A stretch of 23,431 nt of DNA from JABGPL01 sp964387885 (lineage in GTDB: Bacteria; Electryoneota; AABM5-125-24; Hatepunaeales; Hatepunaeaceae), in contig CAYLYZ010000094.1 of the NCBI GenBank assembly GCA_964387885.1, positions 1 to 23,431 on the forward strand. The letters run 5' to 3'. The notes under the pieces are model-generated. The model saw only the letters and a list, made by a program, of their open reading frames with translations. It ran no database searches and was not told the DNA's origin. The translations under genes and the position numbers were made by a program. Every line of letters starts with the position of its first letter. Position 1 is the first letter of the stretch. Shown piece after piece: positions 7,654 to 15,404 of the stretch.

Positions 7654-7884
7654 CTATTTCCTTGAAATCGCACCTGATCGGGAAAAAGCACTCTGTCGCA
7701 TTCGAATCAATTGCGGTTCTTCAATACCAATCAGGTTTCCACAATGACACATAACTCTATCTCCTTCCCGGATGGTAAAATCCGCTTTGATTTTAACCTT
7801 CCAGCACCTGAGCAGTTTTCCCTTACCTATCTTTTTATACTTAAGTAGCTTCTGTTTGCATTTAACGCATCTGATTGTCTGCAT
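7654..7884 (-). CDS. Small zinc-ribbon protein
   Basis: 76 residues from ATG 7884. C6-x2-C9 (IRCVKCKQ) and a later C-H-C (VMCHCGNLIGI) form a likely four-cysteine zinc ribbon. A basic linker with K-x-G-K-G-K-L-L-R-C joins the two halves. Short proteins of this plan, with a C-x-N-C/C-H-C-G-x-L-I-G-I-E second knuckle, are scattered through bacteria as conserved hypotheticals. I know no proven function. It is the last gene of the minus-strand series, 22 bases after the DUF6141-like gene, with no clear Shine-Dalgarno, so translation may depend on the upstream gene. Confidence 0.7.
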   Translation of the reverse strand: MQTIRCVKCKQKLLKYKKIGKGKLLRCWKVKIKADFTIREGDRVMCHCGNLIGIEEPQLIRMRQSAFSRSGAISRK

Positions 7885-7906
7885 GGTCAGGTAATTTCCG
7901 GAAGAG

Positions 7907-8425
7907 TTATTTCACTGACATCTTGGCTTTCTCAATTGCAGAAGCAAGATCCTGAGGTTTTCGTGATCCGATCATCAATTCAGACCTGTCCTGAAGTTCA
8001 AGCTGGACACCATAATTTCCGTTCATGCTATATGCCTTGCCACTTGCTCCATACTTTAAACCCCATCCACCAAACTCCTTAACCGGATTAAATTCTCTTA
8101 CTTTATAGGTCAATATCTCATTGAATGTCAGATGCTGGTATTTTAGCTGGAATGGATAAAACTTTATATAAATACCGTCATCCCTCACTTCGCTTATTAG
8201 TTTAATTGTAAAGAACGCGCCCGGTAGACCGAGACCAATCAGGGAACCCAGAATGATGATTCCGATGTGGGTACCCGGATCGGTTTCGACCTCTTCACCA
8301 AAAATAATCTGCTGCACTGTTCCAAACAGTACAAATCCTGAAATAAAAATTATCGAGATCCAGAGTCCAATCCTGTTGAATCTCTGAACTTCACGAAAAT
8401 GCAATAGTTTATTGTCAGATTTCAC
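7907..8425 (-). CDS. DUF6141-like two-helix membrane protein
   Basis: 172 residues from a GTG at 8425, the only sensible start, 12 bases after the stop of the upstream hydrolase gene. Two hydrophobic helices lie at about 19-40 and 53-75. The remaining soluble part contains V-R-D-D-G-I-Y-I-K-F-Y-P, then GWGLKYGASGKAY and a final G-S-R-K-P-Q-D-L-A-S-A-I pattern. This order is what I associate with DUF6141 and related PH-like membrane proteins, in which a bent beta-sheet domain faces the cytoplasm. The function is unknown. It lies in a group of envelope genes with two hydrolase lipoproteins. Confidence 0.7.
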   Translation of the reverse strand: MKSDNKLLHFREVQRFNRIGLWISIIFISGFVLFGTVQQIIFGEEVETDPGTHIGIIILGSLIGLGLPGAFFTIKLISEVRDDGIYIKFYPFQLKYQHLTFNEILTYKVREFNPVKEFGGWGLKYGASGKAYSMNGNYGVQLELQDRSELMIGSRKPQDLASAIEKAKMSVK

Positions 8426-8437
8426 TTTGTCTTCAGC

Positions 8438-9601
8438 CTATTTTTCTCCAATCCACTCAATAGCCTGTTTCAATGCCTCTTTTTCGATTGTATGCCCGCC
8501 TTCAAAATCCACAAATTTCACGTTATATCCACTTTTTACCAGCCTGTCTCTGGCAGAAGTTCCCTCTTCGTATTTTACCATCGTGTCACCAGTTCCATGC
8601 CCAATAAAAACCCTTAAACTTTTTGCCTCAGTAAGAGCTTCGTCACCTATTTCTTCATCGAGCCATCCGCCAAAACAAATAATACCACTTACATCCTCAT
8701 GATTTTTAATACCAGCTGTGAAGGCATACCAGCTCCCCTGTGAGAACCCCAGCAAATAAGTTCCATGTACGTTGAATTCACCTTGTAGTTTTTTCACAGT
8801 ATTAACGATCAATTGTTCGGTCATTTCTCCACATCCGGGAGCTAATCCTTCCACACCCGGAAGCCATGTTACCCAGCTATAGCCATTGCTTGTTCTTCCC
8901 GGCAAAGGATATGGTGCTTCAAGTGCAGCATACATTATATCCTGATTCTCAAATCCTTTCCAGAGTTGGATAAATCCATCGGCATTATCTCCATAGCCAT
9001 GCAAACCTAAAATGAGTGGATAGGATTTTGATTCATCATAATTTTCAGGTATATGAAGCCTGTATTTCTGTAGCAGAGGAGCTGCTACATACCCAATCTT
9101 CCCAAGAGCTTTAGCCTTCTTTTTCATTCTATCAGCAGCACTATCAACTACAGATTTAAAAGTGTCACTTTCACGAACGCTATCGAAATCAGGATCTCGC
9201 ATAATGTGTTCTATGTCCTCAAATCCGGCTTTTATTGCCCTTTCGAGGTATTTTGCAGCGAGATCTTCTTCTCCGAGAAGACCATAACAGCATGCAAGGT
9301 TATAAATAGAATTGCTATCATCAATGTTGTGTTGAAGAGCTGTAAGGTAGTGGCCAGCAGCTTCCCTGTATTTTTTTGCCTGATATTCCTCGTATGCTTT
9401 TTTGACATGTTTACTAACATCAACATCGAGAAAATCACCACTGCTTTCTGCAATTGGATCATTGACAATTTGGTGTGAACACCCCGAAACTTCCCTTGAT
9501 TTACAGTGACAACCGGAAAGACTTATAGATGCTGCTGTAAATGTTATCAATACAAGTAAAAAAGATAGTGTGTGTCTTTGAGTTTTCAATTCAAACTCCA
9601 T
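8438..9601 (-). CDS. Lipoprotein with TPR-like segment and alpha/beta-hydrolase (esterase) domain
   Basis: 387 residues. A hydrophobic leader ends in the lipobox S-L-S-G-C31. Residues about 64-165 contain helical TPR-type pairs (Y-x-x-A-x-x-Y-x-x-A-L, then N-L-A-C-C-Y-x-x-L-G and A-x-x-Y-L-E-R-A-I). The same layout, with an R-D-P-D-F tail, is common in lipoproteins that count sub-domains. Residues about 176-387 are a polyhydroxybutyrate-depolymerase/phospholipase-like alpha/beta-hydrolase: L-G-L-H-G-Y-G-D-N at 198-206, nucleophile GFSQG (Ser287), Asp339 and His370 form a plausible triad. It should be membrane-anchored and face the periplasm or surface. The start overlaps the end of the upstream gene by 16 bases, so the two are translationally linked. 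The substrate is unknown. Confidence 0.85.
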   Translation of the reverse strand: MEFELKTQRHTLSFLLVLITFTAASISLSGCHCKSREVSGCSHQIVNDPIAESSGDFLDVDVSKHVKKAYEEYQAKKYREAAGHYLTALQHNIDDSNSIYNLACCYGLLGEEDLAAKYLERAIKAGFEDIEHIMRDPDFDSVRESDTFKSVVDSAADRMKKKAKALGKIGYVAAPLLQKYRLHIPENYDESKSYPLILGLHGYGDNADGFIQLWKGFENQDIMYAALEAPYPLPGRTSNGYSWVTWLPGVEGLAPGCGEMTEQLIVNTVKKLQGEFNVHGTYLLGFSQGSWYAFTAGIKNHEDVSGIICFGGWLDEEIGDEALTEAKSLRVFIGHGTGDTMVKYEEGTSARDRLVKSGYNVKFVDFEGGHTIEKEALKQAIEWIGEK

Positions 9602-10470
9602 TTTAGAGATTCCTGGGATTCTCCTTTAAGTTGATTATCGGGTCTAGCCCAGAATATCCAATAACTTATCAGAGAAATGTATTCTGTAATTCCGATTGTC
9701 TCCGGAATATTTTCATGATTCGCAAAAGGGACAACCAAAGACATTTTCGGCATTGGTGCATTTTCCCAAATTACACGCCCATTATCATACGGTCTGACAA
9801 AATCATCATGATCTCCGAAGATCAGGTAAAAGTAGGTGTCAATATTCTTGATTTTCTCGACATTATCAAACCTACCATCTGTTAACCATCTGCCCGGTAG
9901 GTCAAGTAAGGCGCTGCCTTGAGTTAGTGAATTCGCAGATGCAAATGGTGCTTCGGCAATCAAGCACATGGGATCAACAATCTCAGATGCCAGGTAAATT
10001 GATACGACATTACCGAGAGAAAATCCATATAAGCACAATGAATCAAGTGAAAAATCTGGTCTTGTACATAAATAATCAAGTGCTGCAACTCCATCTTCGT
10101 ATAGCCCCTGTTCAGAAGATTCTCCCTCCGACAAGCCAAATCCCCTATAGTCGAAAACAAATACATTCGTTTCTGTATTGTGCAGATATTCCACTCTGTC
10201 CCAGTAGTAATCAATATTGTGCTTGTTGCCGTGACAATACAATATCGTCACCGAACTCATGAAATGACTCGCATTTGACTTAACCCAAAATCCATGCAAG
10301 GTATTACTTCCACTTTCGAAGGTAACGTGTTCTATTAAAGAGTCGGGAATTGAGTTTCCTGGGAGTGAATATTGCTCAAGTTGTTCAGTATTAAACATAA
10401 AACTGTCGAGTTCGCAACCACAAATAACAAGAGTTATCAGCACAGTCACAAGAAGATTAACAACCCTCAT
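9586..10470 (-). CDS. Alpha/beta-hydrolase lipoprotein
   Basis: 294 residues. The signal peptide ends in the lipobox V-I-C-G-C19. The core follows the BEM46/FrsA-type alpha/beta-hydrolase plan: L-Y-C-H-G-N-K oxyanion loop at 77-83, D-Y-R-G-F-G-x-S-E-G at 107-116, nucleophile GFSLG (Ser151), acidic residue in G-D-H-D-D (Asp220 or 222) and a final N-H-E (His252). All catalytic elements are present. ATG 10470 overlaps the TGA of the preceding lipoprotein gene as ATGA, and the end overlaps the next hydrolase, so three genes are translationally coupled. The substrate is unknown; lipid or acyl-ester hydrolysis in the envelope is a reasonable inference. Confidence 0.85.
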   Translation of the reverse strand: MRVVNLLVTVLITLVICGCELDSFMFNTEQLEQYSLPGNSIPDSLIEHVTFESGSNTLHGFWVKSNASHFMSSVTILYCHGNKHNIDYYWDRVEYLHNTETNVFVFDYRGFGLSEGESSEQGLYEDGVAALDYLCTRPDFSLDSLCLYGFSLGNVVSIYLASEIVDPMCLIAEAPFASANSLTQGSALLDLPGRWLTDGRFDNVEKIKNIDTYFYLIFGDHDDFVRPYDNGRVIWENAPMPKMSLVVPFANHENIPETIGITEYISLISYWIFWARPDNQLKGESQESLKWSLN

Positions 10471-11129
10471 TTAAATCTCCTTTCAAGAGATATTAATACA
10501 GTCGTCGCACCATGATTATCCAAAGCTGTATAATTAACAGCCATATCCCTGCTAACTTTATTTGCTGCATGTAATTTTAATTCTGTATACAACTTAAAAC
10601 TTCCAGGAAGCTGCCAGCGATATCCGACGAATGGTGAAAGGAATATGTAAGGATCGTAATAGACGTAATCAAGGGATGTTTGCGGAAATGTTGCATCCAT
10701 TCCTGAATATAAGAGACCTTTCATCACCTTCCATGCCGCAGAAACAGAAACAACCGGATATGCCCGATAACGAATTTTCACATCTTTCTTGAAGCTGCTC
10801 AAAACTAAATAGCGAGGTTGAATGCCTAATGTCGGGATGAGACCATTATTCAACACCGGGAAAAATGTCGTCCCTACATCAAGTCCGAAAATTTCGTATG
10901 CCAGAGGGAGAAGATGCAGATTTCCATCGAGGTTGATACGGTCTGAAACTCCGTAATTAATACCTGTGGTCAGATAGGGAATCGGCATGTTCGTATCGAA
11001 TATCTCGATGATCGGACCACCAATACTCGTATTAATATTGACCCGGTTTGTGCCTACAGGTTCGAGATTAGTGTGGGCAGCACATCCGATAAAAAAAAGT
11101 AAAATCAATACCAAGAAAATCAAACGCAT
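10467..11129 (-). CDS. Lipoprotein of unknown function, beta-strand rich
   Basis: 220 residues. A very short signal peptide ends in the lipobox F-I-G-C16. The rest alternates hydrophobic and polar residues with many aromatic and glycine turns (for example Y-L-T-T-G-I-N-Y-G-V-S-D-R-I-N-L-D-G-N), the pattern of a small outer-membrane beta-barrel, ending in L-E-R-R-F-K, a common final strand. I cannot place it in a named family. AGGA lies upstream of the ATG. It follows gpmI after 72 bases without a visible terminator and is coupled to the hydrolase behind it by an ATGA overlap. Confidence 0.7.
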   Translation of the reverse strand: MRLIFLVLILLFFIGCAAHTNLEPVGTNRVNINTSIGGPIIEIFDTNMPIPYLTTGINYGVSDRINLDGNLHLLPLAYEIFGLDVGTTFFPVLNNGLIPTLGIQPRYLVLSSFKKDVKIRYRAYPVVSVSAAWKVMKGLLYSGMDATFPQTSLDYVYYDPYIFLSPFVGYRWQLPGSFKLYTELKLHAANKVSRDMAVNYTALDNHGATTVLISLERRFK

Positions 11130-11201
11130 GGGTATCCTGTTCCCTTCCTGAAAACTAAAACTCGATCAAAGAGATTGTACAGTTTTTCGTCTTTCTGGAC
11201 T

Positions 11202-12743
11202 TTACACTGCACTTCGAGATTGTTTAATAAGACTTTTACCGGTCATTTCCACGGGTTGTTCAATACCGAGAAGTTTCAGAATAGTCGGCGCCACATCCGC
11301 AAGGATACCATCCGATCTCAATTCTGTAGTCGGATCAAACAGTATAAACGGGACACGGTTTGTTGTATGAGCAGTATGTGGCTCTCCATCATCATCGATC
11401 ATCTGTTCACAGTTACCATGATCGGATGTCAATAAAACCTTAAAACCTCTCCCCAAAGCTTTCTTTACTAACTTTTCAACGAGTGAATCCAGGACTTCCA
11501 ATGCTTCGATTATTGCTGTTTGCACACCGGTGTGACCAACCATATCGGGATTTGCGAAATTTAGCAGGATAAATGAATAATCCTTTTCCAGTGATTCAAT
11601 AACCTTCTGCGTTACTTCCGGTGCACTCATTTCGGGTTTTAAATCGTAGGTGGCAACTTTCGGTGAAGGGATTAATTCTCTGTCCTCTCCGGGAAATGCA
11701 GTGTCTTCTCCTCCGTTGAAAAAGAAAGTTACATGTGCATATTTTTCTGTCTCGGCAATTCGAAGTTGTTTCAGGGAGTTAGAAGATAAAACTTCTGCAA
11801 GGATCTTCTCCAATTGCTCTGGTCCAAATGCAACGGGAAAATCGAAATCATATCTATATTGAGTCATTGTCGAGAAATGCAGGTTCAAATTCTCAGTTCT
11901 GAATTCTCTAAACTCCGGTGAAGTCAAGGCAACTGTCAACTCTCGCGCACGATCAGCTCTGAAATTAAAGAACATAACTGCATCGCCTCGCCTGAGGATT
12001 GAGACTGGTTTTCCATTGCCACCAACAATAACTGAAGGTTTCACAAACTCATCGGTTACATGCTTAAGATATGATGCCTGTATTGCCTCGTCCGCCGATC
12101 TGAACTTCTCACCCTCACCAGCAGTGAGCATATGATATGCATCTTCTACTCGATCCCAACGCCTGTCCCTGTCCATCGCCCAATATCTTCCGCATACAGA
12201 TACAATCTTTCCTACTCCGATGTTTGCCATCCGGTCTTCGACCTGTCTGATGTACTCAACACCGGCTGTAGGAGAAGTATCCCGACCATCCAATAAAGCA
12301 TGAAGGTAGACTCTGTCAATTTCCTCGGATTTAGCTAACTCGAGTAAAGCGTATAGATGGTCAAGAGAGCTGTGCACTCCTCCATCAGAGACTAATCCAA
12401 TCAGATGCCAGGGCGTGTTGTAATCTCGAGCATGCCTGATAGAATTCTGAATTGCTGAATTCTCAAAGAAACTCCCATCCTGAATAGCTTCATCAATACG
12501 GGTGATATCCTGATTAACAATTCGTCCGGCACCGATATTGAGATGCCCAACCTCACTATTTCCCATTAGTCCTTCAGGCAAACCTACCGATGTACCAGAT
12601 GAGCGGAGTGTTGTCCACGAGTAACGTGAATACATTGATTTTAGAAATGGTGTGTTAGCGAGGTGAACAGCATTTGCATCAAATTTCGGATTTATTCCGA
12701 AACCATCGAGAATAATCAGGAAAATTTTGTTTTTATGATTCAA
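11202..12743 (-). CDS. gpmI: 2,3-bisphosphoglycerate-independent phosphoglycerate mutase
   Basis: 513 residues, the normal size. The enzyme interconverts 3- and 2-phosphoglycerate in cytoplasmic glycolysis and gluconeogenesis using two Mn ions and a phosphoserine. All signature sites are visible: ILDGFG with Asp13, the catalytic MGNSEVGH with Ser63, DGGVHS at 120-125, GRDTSP at 153-158, R-A-D-R-A-R-E at 262-268, NPDMVGHTG at 398-406, SDHGN at 440-444 and H-T-A-H at 456-459. The start is TTG 12743, since no ATG exists before the conserved core. It overlaps the preceding membrane-protein gene by 11 bases. Placement behind PspC-type genes is unusual for a central enzyme, but nothing suggests loss of function. 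Confidence 0.96.
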   Translation of the reverse strand: MNHKNKIFLIILDGFGINPKFDANAVHLANTPFLKSMYSRYSWTTLRSSGTSVGLPEGLMGNSEVGHLNIGAGRIVNQDITRIDEAIQDGSFFENSAIQNSIRHARDYNTPWHLIGLVSDGGVHSSLDHLYALLELAKSEEIDRVYLHALLDGRDTSPTAGVEYIRQVEDRMANIGVGKIVSVCGRYWAMDRDRRWDRVEDAYHMLTAGEGEKFRSADEAIQASYLKHVTDEFVKPSVIVGGNGKPVSILRRGDAVMFFNFRADRARELTVALTSPEFREFRTENLNLHFSTMTQYRYDFDFPVAFGPEQLEKILAEVLSSNSLKQLRIAETEKYAHVTFFFNGGEDTAFPGEDRELIPSPKVATYDLKPEMSAPEVTQKVIESLEKDYSFILLNFANPDMVGHTGVQTAIIEALEVLDSLVEKLVKKALGRGFKVLLTSDHGNCEQMIDDDGEPHTAHTTNRVPFILFDPTTELRSDGILADVAPTILKLLGIEQPVEMTGKSLIKQSRSAV

Positions 12744-13284
12744 TATTGGAGCCTATTTTTTCAGAATTCTTACGCCAGTGATTCCAAATCAAATAGAAAC
12801 CAAGACCGATGATCAGTACTGGCCAGAGGTCTGCAACTCCCCTTAACCAGTGTTGGTATCCCCACCAGGAATCATAACCTATTCCACCTCCTCCTGCCAA
12901 TAATAAAATGCCTCCGGGGATAAAAACCCATATTTTACTGTCCCGAACTGTCCATAAAATGATAAATGCAAATCCCGTGCTTAAAAATAAAATTGGCCAG
13001 AATTTCCATAACGGAAAATCAATCCACCCAAGGCTACGAGATATCAGGGCACTCATTGTTATTATCAGGATCGTACCGGGAAAAAGATACTGTTTATCAT
13101 TAACTCTTAATGCCCTGAAACATAATAATACTCCAAAACCAAATAGCAGCCACTCCCAAATATCCATCCAGTACTGGTGGACAAGGTACCCTGAACCAAT
13201 TATAAACAAGGTCCAGCCAAAGCACCCGAATGGGACTAAAGCGCGTTTTGGAAGGGATTTCTTTTCTTGGGATGCCTCAATCAC
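12733..13284 (-). CDS. Six-helix membrane protein, LiaI/LiaF-like (DUF5668-type)
   Basis: 183 residues from GTG 13284, which overlaps the preceding PspC gene by 8 bases. About six hydrophobic helices lie near 17-36, 42-59, 66-85, 95-113, 118-137 and 152-170. Two of them carry the F-W-P-I-L / L-W-P-V-L-I-I-G-L-G pattern of the LiaI-LiaF-like transmembrane region that accompanies PspC domains. No soluble domain is present. By context it is a partner of the PspC proteins in sensing or buffering envelope stress. I infer this; no catalytic residues are visible. Confidence 0.75.
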   Translation of the reverse strand: MIEASQEKKSLPKRALVPFGCFGWTLFIIGSGYLVHQYWMDIWEWLLFGFGVLLCFRALRVNDKQYLFPGTILIITMSALISRSLGWIDFPLWKFWPILFLSTGFAFIILWTVRDSKIWVFIPGGILLLAGGGGIGYDSWWGYQHWLRGVADLWPVLIIGLGFYLIWNHWRKNSEKIGSNIES

Positions 13285-13933
13285 TTGTTTGCCATTGAGG
13301 TCTCGCAGATTCGAGAGGAATAGTCAGATAAAGAAGGAGGTAAAACAGAACCCCAAAACCATTTGTTATATAAACCAAACCAATAAAGCCAAGTCTAATA
13401 ATTACAGGATCAACCAGATATCTTACACCTACCCCCCCACAGACTCCCAGTAACATTCGTTCTCTGCGACTGCGGTGGATTTTTCTCCGGGATTCATCTC
13501 CTTCTCCTGACAGGGAACTTACCGATGAAGGCCAAATATTACCACTCCTCATCATTCTTCGCTCCCTCCCGGCAAGAATTACGAAGATACCAAGAAGAAT
13601 TAATCCTATAGCAGGCATCATTTCATATCCGAAGAATCCATCCCAGGAGAAAGGCATCCAGTATTCCTGAGAGAGGAGAATAACACCAAAAAGGATTAGA
13701 ATCAGCCCTATTGCGGGCTTTGCATTCTTATAGTTTTCTACACTTTTATCGTTTTTGTTCTTAGGAATGAGGATCATGGCAGCCAAATAAGCTAATATTC
13801 CTGTCCCGAGAAATAAAACTGCAAGAATCCAAATAACTCTGACAGTGACAGGATTAATCCCGAAATACTCACCAACTCCTCCGCATACACCTGAAATTAT
13901 TCGGTTAGAACTTGACTTGTATAACCGTTTCAA
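13277..13933 (-). CDS. Double PspC-domain membrane protein
   Basis: 218 residues. Two PspC domains (PF04024) enclose a two-helix central region: residues 1-58 (K-R-L-Y-K-S then ISGVCGGVGEYFGINP and a helix ending M-I-L-I-P) and residues about 151-208 (R-S-R-R-E-R-M-L-L-G-V-C-G-G-V, then V-D-P-V-I-I-R). The central part (about 73-122) has two LiaI-like helices. PspC is the inner-membrane component of the phage-shock response in enterobacteria; in FCB bacteria PspC proteins often stand without PspA/F. The start is TTG 13933, forming a TTGA overlap with the stop of the short PspC gene upstream, so translation is coupled. Confidence 0.88.
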   Translation of the reverse strand: MKRLYKSSSNRIISGVCGGVGEYFGINPVTVRVIWILAVLFLGTGILAYLAAMILIPKNKNDKSVENYKNAKPAIGLILILFGVILLSQEYWMPFSWDGFFGYEMMPAIGLILLGIFVILAGRERRMMRSGNIWPSSVSSLSGEGDESRRKIHRSRRERMLLGVCGGVGVRYLVDPVIIRLGFIGLVYITNGFGVLFYLLLYLTIPLESARPQWQTSD

Positions 13934-14148
13934 CTAAAATCCAAAGGCTGTTTAGGGATCAATATCCATGCAAGCAAATAAATCAGGATTCCTCCACCCC
14001 ACATCAGCGATCCGATTACCCAGATAACCCGGATTAAAACCGGATCAATACGGAAATAGTCTCCAATACCAGAACATACACCAGCCAGTATTCGATCATC
14101 TTCAGATCGGTACAGTCGTTTGTAATCTGATCCACTTTTCACTTCCAT
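13930..14148 (-). CDS. Short single PspC-domain membrane protein
   Basis: 72 residues from ATG 14148, chosen because GGAG lies eight bases upstream and the PspC domain begins at once (Y-K-R-L-Y-R-S-E-D-D-R-I-L-A-G-V-C). The frame remains open to 14232 but the extra residues have no PspC character. The domain has the usual G-I-G-D-Y-F-R-I-D-P-V-L-I-R core, one helix and an I-L-I-P-K end. It lies 76 bases downstream of nadC and is coupled to the double PspC gene by a TTGA overlap. Confidence 0.88.
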   Translation of the reverse strand: MEVKSGSDYKRLYRSEDDRILAGVCSGIGDYFRIDPVLIRVIWVIGSLMWGGGILIYLLAWILIPKQPLDFS

Positions 14149-14224
14149 CTCATTCTCCAAAAAAAGTCTTTGTTGTTTAATATAAGTAGGTTTACGTTGT
14201 TTTTCCGTATGAAACAGGTGATCT

Positions 14225-15103
14225 CTACTCAACCAGTAACGAAAGGTCTAAAACCTCTACAGAATGGGTCAGAGCACCAATTGATATATAATCAACACCC
14301 GTTTTTCCATACTCTCGAACGTTTGCGAGAGTTATCCCTCCGGTTGCCTCCAGTTCTGTATCTCCCGTTCGCACATCAACGCATTTTTTTACTAGATCGG
14401 GTGACATGTTATCAAGAAGTATTCGATCCGGATTTGCCTCCAAAGCTAATAAATATTGATCGAAATCCTCAGCCTCGACCATCACCCTGAATTCACCATG
14501 CTTCTCAGCAAATGACTTACAAGCAAGAATTGCCTCCCTGATCCCCCCAATTGCGGTGATATGATTTTCTTTTATCAGGAATGCATCGTGCAAACCATAA
14601 CGGTGATTTACCCCACCTCCGGAAATAACCGCAGCTTTGTCAAGGTACCGAAGTCCCGGAGCGGTCTTTCGAGTTTCTGTTATTTTAGCAGGGGTATCAA
14701 CTACCTGAGTAACATACTTATTTGTCAGAGATGCGATGCCACTACATCTCCCCATTATATTTAATGCCGTTCTCTCTCCAGCGAGGATCACCCACATCTT
14801 ACCCTTGATACGCGCAACAACTGTATTTGGTTCAACATTCTCACCGTCAGGAACGATTATTTCATAATCAGTCGATTTATCGAGCATTTCAAATACACCA
14901 GCAGCGACGCCCTGACCCGAGATTACACCCTCGGATTTGGAAATTATTCGAGCTCTGCCCAATTGATTTGTGGGGACAGTTGCGCGTGTGGTTATGTCAC
15001 CTCGCTTGCGCATGTCCTCATTCAATGCACGACGAATTATTGTTTTGGCAACACGATTACAATGAATTGCCAGCTTGTTATCAGGAGTTTTCTTGTGTCT
15101 CAA
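14225..15103 (-). CDS. nadC: Nicotinate-nucleotide pyrophosphorylase (carboxylating), quinolinate phosphoribosyltransferase
   Basis: 292 residues, close to the usual 280-300. It converts quinolinate and PRPP to nicotinate mononucleotide, CO2 and pyrophosphate in de novo NAD synthesis. Visible motifs: E-D-x-x-x-x-G-D-I-T-T at 29-39, ERTALN at 110-115, T-R-K-T-A-P-G-L-R at 144-152, GGGVNHR at 162-168, IKENH at 177-181, LLDNM at 229-233, E-A-T-G-G at 252-256 and I-S-I-G-A-L-T-H-S at 273-281. The start is TTG 15103; no ATG precedes the conserved region, and the frame meets a stop at 15128. There is no clear Shine-Dalgarno. It heads the ten-gene minus-strand series; nadA and nadB are not in the window. 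Confidence 0.95.
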   Translation of the reverse strand: MRHKKTPDNKLAIHCNRVAKTIIRRALNEDMRKRGDITTRATVPTNQLGRARIISKSEGVISGQGVAAGVFEMLDKSTDYEIIVPDGENVEPNTVVARIKGKMWVILAGERTALNIMGRCSGIASLTNKYVTQVVDTPAKITETRKTAPGLRYLDKAAVISGGGVNHRYGLHDAFLIKENHITAIGGIREAILACKSFAEKHGEFRVMVEAEDFDQYLLALEANPDRILLDNMSPDLVKKCVDVRTGDTELEATGGITLANVREYGKTGVDYISIGALTHSVEVLDLSLLVE

Positions 15104-15157
15104 GTCAGATTGTACAAAAAAATGAACTTATCCTGCTCTGGATGTATTACAGTGCTT

Positions 15158-15208
15158 AAAGTAATGATAAAGATTAAAAATGACAACATTCAGAAGCCTG
15201 TTAACAGG
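15158..15208 (-). promoter_or_regulatory. Candidate nadC promoter with upstream palindrome
   Basis: On the minus strand TTGTCA (15186-15181) is followed after 17 bases by TACTTT (15163-15158), which would start transcription near 15151. Just upstream lies the perfect 12-base palindrome CCTGTTAACAGG (15197-15208), a possible operator. The -10 box is weak, so this is tentative. Confidence 0.35.
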
Positions 15209-15366
15209 TATTGATAAGTAATCTGCGTATAGCAGTTGATTGTCGTGTAGATTCGAACAAGAATAGTTAAATCGGATTTAATTAACAATTGTATTCTGTA
15301 TTAGGCAAACTTTATGTCCAGTTCCCAATTTTTAAATGACATCGCCTCGAAAAACCATGCAAATGC

Positions 15367-15396
15367 TTGACTTCAATTCGACTATTAGAGTATACT
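15367..15396 (+). promoter_or_regulatory. Promoter of the bacillithiol operon
   Basis: TTGACT (15367-15372) and TATACT (15391-15396) are 18 bases apart on the plus strand, a good sigma-70-type match. Transcription would start near 15403, only a few bases before the preferred ATG at 15405, so the first message would be nearly leaderless. If the first gene instead starts at 15336, the match would lie inside the coding region and be accidental. Confidence 0.5.
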
Positions 15397-15404
15397 CAAA
15401 TCCC

